Source: Rhizobacter sp. SG703 (GTDB taxonomy: Bacteria > Pseudomonadota > Gammaproteobacteria > Burkholderiales > Burkholderiaceae_C). From it: 64,000 bases of DNA. The position numbers and the translations under genes were made by a program. The notes under the pieces were generated by a model that had not been told where the DNA came from, ran no database searches, and saw only the letters and a list, made by a program, of their open reading frames with translations. The stretch is taken from contig NZ_JAAZQK010000005.1 in assembly GCF_012275445.1 (NCBI RefSeq), positions 481,708 through 545,707 of the forward strand. Direction: 5' to 3'. Each line of letters begins with the position of its first letter. Within the stretch, counting starts at the first letter, position 1. Shown in pieces: positions 16,519 through 27,752 of the stretch.

Positions 16519-17174
16519 TCGGCGTTCTCCAGATAGTCCCGCTTCGCGAGCTGCAGATGCGCCACGCACAACTCCGCGAGCGCCGCGTTGTCGTGGCCCT
16601 TCAGCAACCGGATCATTTCGAGGTGCTCGTCGGCCGCGGCTTCCGCATGGCCGGCGGCCGCGGTGCGCTGGGCGCGAACCGGCAGGCTCAGCCACATGTA
16701 GTGGCGGATCGAGCCGATCAGGTACGGGTTGCCGCAGCCGCCGAACAGCGTCAGGTGGAACTCGTCGTTGATGCGGTGCACCGTGCCGTGGTCGCCGGCC
16801 CGCAGCGCCGCGACGAACTGCCGCTGCAGCGCTTCGAGCGCCGACACCAGCGCGGCATCGGCCGGCAGCGGAATGCGCAGCGCCGCCTGCCGCTGCAGCA
16901 GCTCGCGCACCTCGTAGATCTGCCGCACCTCGGTGGCGGCCAGCGCGCGCACGCTGGCGCCCTTGTTCTTCTCGCGCACCACGATGCCGATGCGCTCCAG
17001 CTCGGCCAGCGCCTGGCGCACGCCGTGGCGCGTGGCGCCGAAGCGCGCCATCAGCGGGTCTTCGACCAGCCGGCTGCCGGGCGCGAGCCGGCCGAAGATG
17101 ATGTCTTCGCCGAGCAGCCGCGCGACGTCCTGCGCTTCGACAGGCAGCGGCGGGGGCTCGGTGCGGCGGGTCAT
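16506..17174 (-). CDS. GntR-family regulator with FCD domain
   Basis: This 222-residue protein has an N-terminal GntR winged HTH (LGEDIIFGRLAPGSRLVEDPLMARFGATRHGVRQALAELERIGIVVRE). An all-helical FCD effector domain follows, with the metal/ligand-type pattern RINDEFHLTLFGGCGN and a late EHLEMIRLL. It probably represses the adjacent reductase and dehydrogenase genes in response to an organic acid. The start chosen is the ATG at 17174; an in-frame upstream ATG would add 13 atypical residues and reach into the promoter. Confidence 0.9.
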   Translation of the reverse strand: MTRRTEPPPLPVEAQDVARLLGEDIIFGRLAPGSRLVEDPLMARFGATRHGVRQALAELERIGIVVREKNKGASVRALAATEVRQIYEVRELLQRQAALRIPLPADAALVSALEALQRQFVAALRAGDHGTVHRINDEFHLTLFGGCGNPYLIGSIRHYMWLSLPVRAQRTAAAGHAEAAADEHLEMIRLLKGHDNAALAELCVAHLQLAKRDYLENADHQR

Positions 17175-17187
17175 GAGCCGCAGATTC

Positions 17188-17208
17188 TGCCAACACTCTT
17201 GCCAACAC
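17188..17208. promoter_or_regulatory. 9-bp direct repeats between divergent genes
   Basis: TGCCAACAC occurs at 17188-17196 and again at 17200-17208, a 12-bp period, inside the 53-bp gap between the GntR gene and the divergent dehydrogenase. The position suggests an operator for the regulator, but this rests on placement alone. Confidence 0.35.
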
Positions 17209-17227
17209 ATCACGAGGAGATCACCGC

Positions 17228-18124
17228 ATGAGCAACATCGGATTCATCGGCGCCAGCGGCCTGATGGGCCACGGCATGGCGAAGAACCTGCAGCTGAAGG
17301 GCCATGCGCTGCACCTCACGGTGCACCGCAACCGCGAGCGCGTGGCCGACCTGCTCGAGCGTGGCGCGGTGCAGGCCGATTCGCCGGCCGAGCTGGCGGC
17401 GCGCTGCGACGCGGTGTTCATCTGCGTCACCGGCACGCCGCAGGTCGAAGGGCTGTTCGCCGGCGACCGCGGGCTGCTGGCGCGGCCGAAGCCGGGGCTG
17501 GTGGTCATCGATTGCTCGACCAGCGAGCCAGCGTCGACTGCGGCGTTGCGCGAGCGCTGTGCCGCGCAGCAGGTGCTGCTGGTCGATGCTCCGCTCGCGC
17601 GTTCGGCGGCCGATGCCGAGGCCGGCCGGCTGACCGTGATGGTGGGTGCCGAGCAGGCCGATTTCGCGCGCATCGAGCCGTGGCTGCGCTGCTTCGCCGA
17701 GAACCTGCACCACGTCGGGCCGCCGGGCGCGGGGCATGTCGTCAAGCTGCTCTACAACTTCATGGCGCAGGCCATCTGCACGTCGACGGCCGAGGCCTTT
17801 GCGGTCGGCCGGCGCGCCGGGGTGGACCTGGGGCAGCTGGTGGCGGTGACGACGGTCGGCGCGGTCAACTCGGGGCTGTTCCAGGCGATGGCGAAGACGC
17901 TGCAGGGCGATGTGAAGGGCTTGTCGTTCGAGCTCGACAACGCGCGCAAGGATTTGCGCTATTACACCCACCTGGCCGAGAGCCTGACGGTGCCGGCCTG
18001 GCTGGGCGAGGCGGTGCACCAGTCGCTGACGCTCGCGAGCGCGCTCGGGCACGGCGCGAAGTTCGTGCCGTCGCTGGTCGAGGCGCAGGAGCAAGTCACT
18101 GGGACGAGGCTGGTGCCGCGCTGA
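17228..18124 (+). CDS. NAD(P)-dependent beta-hydroxyacid dehydrogenase
   Basis: The 298-residue enzyme starts MSNIGFIGASGLMGHGMAKNL, a Rossmann motif in which GxxG is slightly altered (GASGLMG). DAVFICVTGTPQVEGLF and IDCSTSEP match the 3-hydroxyisobutyrate/tartronate-semialdehyde reductase family. The substrate-binding DAPLARSAADAEAG and the catalytic lysine in HVVKLLYNF (K173) are present. GAGGAG precedes the ATG. It is divergent from the GntR regulator and likely its target. The substrate is unknown. Confidence 0.88.
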   Translation: MSNIGFIGASGLMGHGMAKNLQLKGHALHLTVHRNRERVADLLERGAVQADSPAELAARCDAVFICVTGTPQVEGLFAGDRGLLARPKPGLVVIDCSTSEPASTAALRERCAAQQVLLVDAPLARSAADAEAGRLTVMVGAEQADFARIEPWLRCFAENLHHVGPPGAGHVVKLLYNFMAQAICTSTAEAFAVGRRAGVDLGQLVAVTTVGAVNSGLFQAMAKTLQGDVKGLSFELDNARKDLRYYTHLAESLTVPAWLGEAVHQSLTLASALGHGAKFVPSLVEAQEQVTGTRLVPR

Positions 18125-18180
18125 CTCCTTCGTTCGCGTACTCCCCCGTTTGCCGACTCCCTCCGTTCGCCAACTCCCCC

Positions 18181-18868
18181 CGTTCGCCCTGAGCTTGTCG
18201 AAGGGTCGGTTCGCATGGCGCCGTTCGGACTGAGCTTGTCGAAGTCCCGCGCGCTCCGGATACAACCCTTCGACGGGCGGGCCTTCGACAAGCTCAGTCC
18301 CTGCTCAGGGCGAACGGGGGGGCTGCGCGGTCACGGGGACGACCCCGGTGCAGCAATGGACAGGCAGCCCCTCCACCCGCGTTTCGGGCAGCGCCTCCAC
18401 CCGCCATCAACCCGTTCGCCCTGAGCCTGTCGAAGGGCCCGTTCGCGTGACACCGTTGGCTCGTTCGCATGACACCGTTCGGACTGAGCTTGTCGAAGTC
18501 CTTGCGCGCCTCGACAGCAACCCTTCGACGGGCGGGCCTTCGACAAGCTCAGTCCCTGCTCAGGGCGAACGGGGGGGCTGCGCGGTCACGGGGACGACCC
18601 CGGTGCAGCAATGGACAGGCAGCCCCTCCACGCCCGTTGGACAGGCAGCCCCTCCACCCCCGTTTCGGGCAGCCCCTCCACGCCCGTTTCGGGCAGCGCC
18701 ATCACCCCCGTTCGCCCTGAGCCTGTCGAAGGGCCTGTTCGCGTGACGACGTTGGCCCGTTCGCATGACGCCGTTCGGACTGAGCTCGTCGAAGTCCCGC
18801 GCGCTCCGGATACAACCCTTCGACGGGCGGGCCTTCGACAAGCTCAGTCCCTGCTCAGGGCGAACGGG
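18181..18868. repeat. intergenic array of three composite repeats with long inverted repeats and a mini-satellite
   Basis: This gene-free stretch holds three related units starting at 18181, 18413 and 18709. Each opens CGTTCGCCCTGAGC(T/C)TGTCGAAGG. Inside each, GGACTGAGC(T/C)(T/C)GTCGAAG faces CTTCGACAAGCTCAGTCC, so strong hairpins can form. Units 1 and 2 also share about 90 bp including GGGGGGGCTGCGCGGTCACG and CCGGTGCAGCAATGGACAGG. Mini-repeats of GGCAGCCCCTCCAC with CCCGTTTCGG or similar spacers occur at about 18362-18402 and 18617-18702. No coding sense is apparent. The CTTCGACAAGCTCAG element is a common bacterial intergenic palindrome type. Confidence 0.85.
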
Positions 18869-18893
18869 TCTTGCTCAGGGCGAATAGGTGAGG

Positions 18894-21323
<2,430 letters not shown>

Positions 21324-22514
21324 TCAGGCCTCCTCGCGCGGCAGGCGCTGGCGCACGATCTCGGCAAACCAGCGCGCGCCGATCGGCAGCAGCGCGTCGT
21401 TGAAGTCGTAGCGCGCGTTGTGCAGCGGCACCGCGCCGGGGCTGTCGCCATCGCCGTTGCCGATGAAGACGAAGGCGCCGGGCAGCACGCGCAGGAAGGC
21501 GCCGAAGTCTTCCGAGATCATCATCGGCGCGACATCGTCGTCGATGCGGTCGGCGCCCACCACCTCGGCGGCTGCGGCCACCGCGACCGGTACGCACTGC
21601 GCCCAGTTCACCGTCGGCGCGAACTCGTGCGTGTAGTCGACCTCGCAGCGCGCACCGTGCGCGCTGCAGATGCCTTCGCACACCTCGCGGATGCGGCGCG
21701 CGAGCAGCGCCTGCACCTCGGGCGCGTAGCTGCGGGTGTCGCCCTTGATCGTGACGTGCGTCGGCAGCGCGTTGCGGATGCCGTCGGTGATGAACTCGGT
21801 GCACGAGACGACCGCCGGCTGGCCGGGGTCGACCGAGCGCGCGACGATGGTCTGCAGCGCCAGCACGATCTCGGCGCCGATCACCAGCGGGTCGACCGCC
21901 ATGTGCGGCCGGGCCGCGTGGCCGCCGCGACCGGTGATGCGGATCACGAAGTTGTCTTCGCTGGCCATGATGCCGCCGACGCGCGTGGCGATGTGGCCGA
22001 CCGGCAGGCCCGGCATGTTGTGCGCGCCGTAGATCTCGTCGACCGGGAAGCGCTCGAGCAGCCCGTCGGCCATCATCGCGGCCGCACCGCGCCCGTGCTC
22101 TTCGGCCGGCTGGAAGATGAAGCGCACCGTGCCGTCGAAATCGCGCCGCTGCGCGAGCAGCTGTGCGGCGCCGAGCAGCATCGCCATGTGGCCGTCGTGC
22201 CCGCAGGCGTGCATGCAGCCGGGGTTCAGCGACGCGTGGGCGCGGCCTTCGGCGCCTTCGGTGAGGGCGAGGGCGTCCATGTCGGCACGCAGGCCGATCG
22301 CGCCGCGGCCGCGGCCCACCGTCAACGTGCCCACCACGCCGGTGCCGCCGATGCCGCGCCGCACCTCGAGGCCCAGCAGTTCGAGCACGCGGGCGACGTG
22401 GTCGGCGGTGCGGTGCTCGTGGAAGCCGGTCTCGGGATGGCGGTGCAGGTGGTGGCGCCAGCTCTGCAGCTGGGCTTCGAACTCGGTGGCTGACGTGACG
22501 GATGGGGCGGACAT
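21324..22514 (-). CDS. M20 amidohydrolase (hippurate hydrolase/aminoacylase type)
   Basis: The 396-residue protein has RHHLHRHPETGFHE at the N-terminus, a metal-binding CMHACGHDGHMAML motif, FQPAEEHGRGA with the catalytic Glu pair, and MMISEDFGAFL near the end. This is the layout of N-acyl-amino-acid amidohydrolases. It probably releases an amino acid from an acyl or carbamoyl conjugate. AGGAG lies 7 bp before the ATG. Its stop directly adjoins the start of the fusion gene, so the two form a catabolic operon. A longer in-frame start upstream would overlap the divergent DUF2236 promoter. Confidence 0.9.
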   Translation of the reverse strand: MSAPSVTSATEFEAQLQSWRHHLHRHPETGFHEHRTADHVARVLELLGLEVRRGIGGTGVVGTLTVGRGRGAIGLRADMDALALTEGAEGRAHASLNPGCMHACGHDGHMAMLLGAAQLLAQRRDFDGTVRFIFQPAEEHGRGAAAMMADGLLERFPVDEIYGAHNMPGLPVGHIATRVGGIMASEDNFVIRITGRGGHAARPHMAVDPLVIGAEIVLALQTIVARSVDPGQPAVVSCTEFITDGIRNALPTHVTIKGDTRSYAPEVQALLARRIREVCEGICSAHGARCEVDYTHEFAPTVNWAQCVPVAVAAAAEVVGADRIDDDVAPMMISEDFGAFLRVLPGAFVFIGNGDGDSPGAVPLHNARYDFNDALLPIGARWFAEIVRQRLPREEA

Positions 22515-22605
22515 GGCGTGCTCCTGCGCGGAACGGGTGCGTTCTGCATTGGACACGACCCGCGGGCCGAGAATGCGGGGACCGCTCACCTGATGAACCC
22601 TGGAC

Positions 22606-23277
22606 ATGACCGAGATCGAGGCGCTGTACTACGGCCGGCACCGGATGACGTTTCGCATCGGCACTTACCTGGCGCTGATCCGCATGATGGGCATCGCGCA
22701 CCTGGTGACGGCGCTGTACGGGCATGCGCAGCTGGTGTCGCAGACGCAGGCCCGGCTGGCCCGCACGCGGCAGACGCTGCGCGACCTGATCTGCCACGGC
22801 TTCGACAGCGACGCCGGCCGCGCGGCGATGCAGCGGCTGCGCGACGTGCACCGCAACGTGCCGGCCGATGCGAGCGACTATCGCTATGTGCTGGCCACGT
22901 TCTTCCTGGAGCCGCTGCGCTGGAACGCGGCGCATGCGCGGGTGACGCTGGAGGCGCACGAGACGGCGCTGCTGCTGGCCTTCTGGCAGCGCGTGGGGCG
23001 CGAGATGGGGATGACGGACCTGCCCGAGTCGCTGCCGCAGTGGCAGCAGCTGCAGCGCGACTACGAAGGGCGCTGCATGGCTCGAACGCCCGAAGGCGAG
23101 CGCCTGGCGCGCATGTGCCTGCGGGATGTGGTGAAGCTGACGGTGCCGTGGGGCACGCGCTGGGCGTTCAGGCAGGGCATGTTGGCGACGATGGAGCCGC
23201 GAGTGCACAAGGTGCTGGGGTTGAGGGAAGCGAACCGATGGGTGGCTGTACTCGTCGGCTCACCCACTTCCCGTTGA
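22606..23277 (+). CDS. oxygenase MpaB-like (DUF2236) protein
   Basis: This 223-residue helical protein starts MTEIEALYYGRHRMTFRIG. RLRDVHRNVPADASDYRYVLATFFLEPLRW resembles the signature region of the DUF2236/MpaB haem-oxygenase superfamily, where a conserved His near this motif binds haem. It is shorter than many relatives (250-350), so parts of the fold may be missing. The function is unknown. It is divergent from the amidohydrolase, and the next 190 bp hold repeats. Confidence 0.65.
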   Translation: MTEIEALYYGRHRMTFRIGTYLALIRMMGIAHLVTALYGHAQLVSQTQARLARTRQTLRDLICHGFDSDAGRAAMQRLRDVHRNVPADASDYRYVLATFFLEPLRWNAAHARVTLEAHETALLLAFWQRVGREMGMTDLPESLPQWQQLQRDYEGRCMARTPEGERLARMCLRDVVKLTVPWGTRWAFRQGMLATMEPRVHKVLGLREANRWVAVLVGSPTSR

Positions 23278-23322
23278 CCCGCTCATGCCCCTCGTCCGCG
23301 CAGCACCCATCCGCGCACAACC

Positions 23323-23420
23323 CGTTCGCCCTGAGCAGGGACCGAGCCTGTCGAGGGTCCGTCCGTCGAAGGGTTGCCTCCGCAGCGAAGAGGGCCTTCG
23401 ACAAGCTCAGTCCGAACGGG
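23323..23420. repeat. further copy of the TGTCGAAGG-type inverted repeat
   Basis: CGTTCGCCCTGAGCAGGGAC at the left and CCTTCGACAAGCTCAGTCCG at the right form a hairpin-capable element related to the 18.2-18.9 kb array. It lies between the DUF2236 gene and the AI-2E transporter gene. Confidence 0.75.
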
Positions 23421-23468
23421 TCTTGCATATCGAGTGCGTGTCGGGAACACCGATTGCCCGCGGCCTGA

Positions 23469-24584
23469 ATGAATCGCCATGATGCCGACACCCCTGAAGA
23501 CACCGCCGATGCCTCGTCGCAAGGCGGGCTGACCCGCAGCCGCGTCTCGCTGATCGCGCTCGCCGTCATCACGGTCATCGTGCTGGTTCTGTGCTGGCAA
23601 ATGACCGAGCCCTTCGTCTCCGCCCTCGTGTGGGCCATCGCCCTGGCCATCGTCGCCACCAACCTGCACCAGCGCGTCGCCAAGTACGTGAAGCACCCGA
23701 ACCTGAGCGCCGGCCTGACGACCGCGCTGCTGGTGGCCGTGCTGCTGATACCCACCATCGCCATCGCCCCGCTGATGATCGACAAGGCGCGCGACGGCTG
23801 GGAGCACCTGCGCTCCGACGAAGTGCGCCAACGCGTCGACGACCTGGTGCGCGACCGCCCGACGCTCGCCCGCGCCGTGACCTGGGCGACGAAGCAGATG
23901 CCGTCGAGCGACGAGATGGCCCGGCACCTGGCGCCGCGGCTGCAGGGGTTCCTGACCGGCTCGATGTGGGGCAGCGTGCAGCTGCTCGTCACTTTCTTCG
24001 CGCTGTTCTACCTGCTGCGCGACCGCGAGCTGGCGCTGCGTTACCTGCGCAGCATGCTGCCGCTGACGCCGCGCGAGACGAGCCGCATCTTCAAGCGCGT
24101 GGCCGAGGTGGTGCGGGCCAGCGTGCTCGGCACGGTGGCCATCGCGGCGCTGCAGGGGCTGCTGGGCGGGCTGATGTTCTGGTGGCTCGGGCTGCCGGCG
24201 CCGATGCTGTGGGGGCTGGTGATGTTCGTGCTGTCGATGCTGCCGGTGCTGGGCGCGGCCATCGTTTGGATCCCGGCGGCGGGGCTGCTGCTGCTGGAGG
24301 GCAGCTGGGAGAAGGCGCTGATCCTCACGCTGTGGGGGTCGGTCGTCGTCGCGCTGGTCGACAACCTGCTGTACCCGGTGCTGATCGGGCGGCAGCTGCG
24401 GCTGCACACGCTGCCGGCGTTCATCGCGATCGTCGGCGGGCTGGTCGCGTTCGGCGCGACGGGGCTGGTGATCGGGCCGCTGGCGTTGGCGATGGGGGTG
24501 GCGTTGCTGGAGGTGTGGCGGGGGAGGCTGGGCGGTCAACCGCGACAAGCCGCGTCCGCCGAGGCGCCTGCGAAGCGCAGCTGA
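23469..24584 (+). CDS. AI-2E family membrane transporter
   Basis: The 371-residue protein has about eight hydrophobic helices. Helices at about 30-75 come first, then a soluble stretch with DKARDGWEHLRSDEVRQRVDDLV, then the family's conserved PMLWGLVMFVLSMLPVLGAAIVWIPAA and DNLLYPVLIGRQLRLHTLPAFIAIVGGL. Relatives export autoinducer-2, other small molecules or Na+/H+; the substrate here is not inferable. Its 3' end overlaps the convergent lipase gene by 49 bp. Confidence 0.88.
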   Translation: MNRHDADTPEDTADASSQGGLTRSRVSLIALAVITVIVLVLCWQMTEPFVSALVWAIALAIVATNLHQRVAKYVKHPNLSAGLTTALLVAVLLIPTIAIAPLMIDKARDGWEHLRSDEVRQRVDDLVRDRPTLARAVTWATKQMPSSDEMARHLAPRLQGFLTGSMWGSVQLLVTFFALFYLLRDRELALRYLRSMLPLTPRETSRIFKRVAEVVRASVLGTVAIAALQGLLGGLMFWWLGLPAPMLWGLVMFVLSMLPVLGAAIVWIPAAGLLLLEGSWEKALILTLWGSVVVALVDNLLYPVLIGRQLRLHTLPAFIAIVGGLVAFGATGLVIGPLALAMGVALLEVWRGRLGGQPRQAASAEAPAKRS

Positions 24585-25720
24585 GTCCATGCCACCAGGT
24601 CCGGCGTCAACGGCGAATCCGCCGCCACTACCGACAAGTGATCCCGCCCCGCATACCGCCGGTAGTCGATCGCTTGCCCCGCCCGGCACCGCGCGGCGAC
24701 GAAGCGCGACTGCAGCTCAGGCAGCACCAGTGCATCGGCCAGCCCCTGCGCGACCAGCACCGGCTGCGGCCACGGCCCGACCGGCGTGTTCTGCGCGAGC
24801 CGCTGCCCCAGCGGGCCGCTGGTGGGTGGCGCCGAGAAGATGCTGCCGCCGGCGGCCAACGCCTCGAGCGCGGTGAACCAGGCCCCGCGGCCTGCGAGGC
24901 AGCGCGACGCGATGTCGCGCGCCACCCGCGCCGGCCAGCCGTGCGCGTAGGCGTCGAAGCTCACGTCGCCATAGGTGTCGCTGTAGGCCTGCAGCAGGTA
25001 CGACGAGGTGATGCGGCCGATGGGGGTGTGCTGCACGCCGTCGACCAGCGCCGGCAGGTGGCTGGCCGGCGCGATGGCGGCGATGCCATCCAGCGGCACG
25101 TCGGGCGAATAGGTGGGCGCGAGGGTGCCGGCCCACAGCGCCGCGTTGCCGCCTTGCGAATGGCCCCAGACGACGGTGCGATCGGACAGCGCCACGCCCG
25201 CCATCTGCCGTGCGGCCCGCACCGCATCGAGCGCGGAGCGGGCCTGGCCGGTGCCGACCAGGTAGGGGTGGATGCCGTCGGCGCCCAGGCCCAGGTAGTC
25301 GGTGGCGACGAAGACCCAGCCCTGGTCCAGCAGCGGCTGCAGCGCGGGCACATGGGCGAACGGATCGCCGAGCAGCGATGGCGCGCAGCCGCGTACGATG
25401 CCGGTGCTGGCGTGCATCCACGCGACGACCGGGCGCGGGCCGGCGGGTGCGTGGCGCGCGACCATCACGATGGCGCTGGCGAGGGCGGGGGAGCCGTCGT
25501 CACGCGTGGTGGCGTGGAGGATGCGCCACGCGACGGCGCCTGCTGGCACGCCGCGGGTGAAGGGCTCCTGGCGCAGCAGCGTGCCGGGGCGGTAGGGGGC
25601 GCGGTGGGTGGCGCTGTAGAAGGGGTCGGGGGTGGTGGGGAGGGTGAGGGACCAGGCGGTGGCGAGGAGGATCAGGGAGGCCGCAATGACGACCAACGGG
25701 AAAGACGACACGCGACGCAT
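24536..25720 (-). CDS. exported lipase-like alpha/beta hydrolase
   Basis: This 394-residue protein has a single N-terminal hydrophobic helix (signal or anchor) and a secretory-lipase-type hydrolase fold. Visible motifs are VVAWMHASTGIVRGCAPSL, the nucleophile elbow VVWGHSQGGNAAL, VLVAQGLADALVLPELQ (acid) and YAGRDHLSV (His). The region before the elbow (FVATDYLGLGADG) matches the LIP family. It probably hydrolyses esters outside the cytoplasm. The start is the ATG directly before the hydrophobic segment. It is convergent and overlapping with the AI-2E gene. Confidence 0.85.
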   Translation of the reverse strand: MRRVSSFPLVVIAASLILLATAWSLTLPTTPDPFYSATHRAPYRPGTLLRQEPFTRGVPAGAVAWRILHATTRDDGSPALASAIVMVARHAPAGPRPVVAWMHASTGIVRGCAPSLLGDPFAHVPALQPLLDQGWVFVATDYLGLGADGIHPYLVGTGQARSALDAVRAARQMAGVALSDRTVVWGHSQGGNAALWAGTLAPTYSPDVPLDGIAAIAPASHLPALVDGVQHTPIGRITSSYLLQAYSDTYGDVSFDAYAHGWPARVARDIASRCLAGRGAWFTALEALAAGGSIFSAPPTSGPLGQRLAQNTPVGPWPQPVLVAQGLADALVLPELQSRFVAARCRAGQAIDYRRYAGRDHLSVVAADSPLTPDLVAWTQLRFAGASADAACRG

Positions 25721-25989
25721 GAGGATGATTTTGCGTCCGGGCACTTGTCGCACGGCTTCGCTTACGCGACAGCGCTGGCCCGAGAGATAGGCATCTGGGG
25801 AAAGCCCGCCTGACCGACTTCCCTGAACGCATTGGCTAGAATTCTTTCCCTATCTCCGGGCAAGGGCAACGTCCGGAATGGACAGTCAGCGGCCCACTGC
25901 GTCGATAGCGCGCTGAGGGACACTGCCATCAGAGGCGTCGCGGCTGATCCCGCGCACGCGTGAAGAGCGGCTTCATCCACTAGGATTTC

Positions 25990-26481
25990 GTGGCTGATCG
26001 TCTTGATGTTGAGCGGCGGAGCCGCTTGATGAAGAAAATTAGGGGCAAGGATACGAAGCCCGAGCTTGTCGTGCGCTCGCTTTTGCATCGACTCGGCTAC
26101 CGCTATCGACTCCATCGCAAAGACTTGCCGGGTACGCCTGACATCGTCTTCGCGAGTCGGAAATCTGTCCTCTTTGTTCACGGCTGCTTTTGGCATGGGC
26201 ATGGATGCCGCATAGGTCGCTTGCCGAAATCCAAGCTCGACTACTGGGGGCCGAAGATCGAGGCAAACAGACTCCGCGACGGACGAAAGGAGGCTGCACT
26301 GTCGGAAGCTGGGTGGACCGTTGGCGTTGTTTGGCAATGCGGATTGGCCGACTCGGCGGCGCTCGAAACATGGCTCGAAGTGTTCCTCAATACACCAAAA
26401 AAAACGATCGACAACGCGATCGTTTTCGCGTACCCTCCGTCGCCGGAATCGAACCTCTCGCTCAACAGGAACCGCACATGA
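25990..26481 (+). CDS. vsr: very short patch repair endonuclease
   Basis: The 163-residue protein starts at GTG (MADRLDVERRSRLMKKIRGKDTKPELVVRSLLHRLGYRYRLH). D51 in PGTPDIVF and H64 and H69 in FVHGCFWHGH coincide with the E. coli Vsr catalytic positions. It nicks at T:G mismatches created by 5-methylcytosine deamination. It overlaps the methyltransferase start by ATGA and is the first gene of the restriction-modification island. The 268 bp upstream, which are AT-richer, should hold the promoter; no clear -35/-10 was found. Confidence 0.93.
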   Translation: MADRLDVERRSRLMKKIRGKDTKPELVVRSLLHRLGYRYRLHRKDLPGTPDIVFASRKSVLFVHGCFWHGHGCRIGRLPKSKLDYWGPKIEANRLRDGRKEAALSEAGWTVGVVWQCGLADSAALETWLEVFLNTPKKTIDNAIVFAYPPSPESNLSLNRNRT

Positions 26482-27752
26482 CTCGCCCTATCGGAATCGA
26501 TCTCTTTGCCGGTGCCGGAGGGCTCAGTCTCGGCTTCGAACAGGCTGGTTTCGACATGGTCGCAGCTGTGGAAATCGATCCGATCCACAGCGCTGCGCAC
26601 AAATTCAACTTCCCTCGTTGTGCGACCGTTTGTAAGAGCGTGATCGACGTGACGGGAGACGAGCTGCGTAAGCGTGCTGGCATCGGACGCAAGGACTTGG
26701 ATGTCGTTGTAGGTGGCGCACCTTGCCAAGGCTTTTCCATGATGGGAAAGCGAGCGTTGGACGATCCTCGCAATCAGTTGGTCTATCACTTTGTTCGCAT
26801 TGTGTTGGAACTGAACCCGAAGTACTTCGTTTTTGAGAATGTGAAGGGTCTAACGCTTGGTAAACATCGGCGCTTCCTGCAGGAGATCATCGAAGCGTTT
26901 GCGGCGGGTGGCTATGACGTTAAGGTCGACTACAAAGTGCTCAATGCTGCGGACTACGGCGTACCGCAAGATCGTCGACGTCTATTTTTAATGGGTGCTC
27001 GTGCGGGACTGAAGCTGCCCGACTATCCAGTTCCTATCGGAAAAACTACGGTAAAGGATGCTATTGGGGATCTTCCAGACGCCGAATCGCTTTCTGCTCT
27101 GTGGGAGCGCGACTGGACCAAAGCAAAATTTGGCAAATCGTCTTCCTATGCTGCTGTATTGCGCGGTAAGGCCGATGACGCGTCGGACTTTAGCTATCGT
27201 CGGAAATTCGATCCAAGCTTGCTGACTTCTTCCGCCCTGACGGAGCATACGAAACTTTCTCGCGATCGCTTTGCGGCTACGGCACAAGGTGATGTCGAGC
27301 CAATCAGTCGCTTTAAAAAGCTTGATCCGAACGGACTATGCAACACGCTTCGTGCGGGCACGGCAAGCGATAGAGGGGCATTTACGTCGCCAAGACCCAT
27401 CCACCCGGTGTATCCACGAGTGATTACTGTGCGCGAAGCCGCTAGGTTGCATTCCTATCCAGATTGGTTTCGCTTTCATGCCACCAAATGGCATGGCTTT
27501 CGTCAAATCGGAAACAGCGTGCCTCCAATGTTGGCTCGCGCTGTCGGAAGCGAAATTGTCAAGGCGCTCGGCAAGAAGCCAAGTAAGCCGGTAGAACTCT
27601 TAGAGTTGGGGGATGAAAGTCTGCTCTCCATTTCGATGTTCGATGCTGCTTCAATGTTCGGCGTTTCGCGACATGTCATTCCGCAGCGGACGAGGCAAGA
27701 TCGGAACACACCGGATTTGTTCGAACCTGAGCAGGAAGAGATGGCGGCATGA
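26478..27752 (+). CDS. DNA (cytosine-5-)-methyltransferase
   Basis: The 424-residue enzyme has C5-methyltransferase motifs in order: I (GIDLFAGAGGLSLGFEQAGF), IV with catalytic C83 (APCQGFS), VI (FVFENVKG), VIII (PQDRRRLFLMG), then a target-recognition region (about 190-330), IX (VITVREAARLHSYPDWF) and X (RQIGNSVPP). It methylates cytosine in an unknown recognition sequence. The gene is AT-richer than the host background and overlaps both neighbours by 4 bp, indicating a transferred operon. Confidence 0.95.
   Translation: MTRPIGIDLFAGAGGLSLGFEQAGFDMVAAVEIDPIHSAAHKFNFPRCATVCKSVIDVTGDELRKRAGIGRKDLDVVVGGAPCQGFSMMGKRALDDPRNQLVYHFVRIVLELNPKYFVFENVKGLTLGKHRRFLQEIIEAFAAGGYDVKVDYKVLNAADYGVPQDRRRLFLMGARAGLKLPDYPVPIGKTTVKDAIGDLPDAESLSALWERDWTKAKFGKSSSYAAVLRGKADDASDFSYRRKFDPSLLTSSALTEHTKLSRDRFAATAQGDVEPISRFKKLDPNGLCNTLRAGTASDRGAFTSPRPIHPVYPRVITVREAARLHSYPDWFRFHATKWHGFRQIGNSVPPMLARAVGSEIVKALGKKPSKPVELLELGDESLLSISMFDAASMFGVSRHVIPQRTRQDRNTPDLFEPEQEEMAA

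Noticed and set aside
25762..26337. 191-codon minus-strand frame overlapping vsr
   Set aside because: It covers the Vsr gene, whose catalytic residues are intact, and shows no family pattern.
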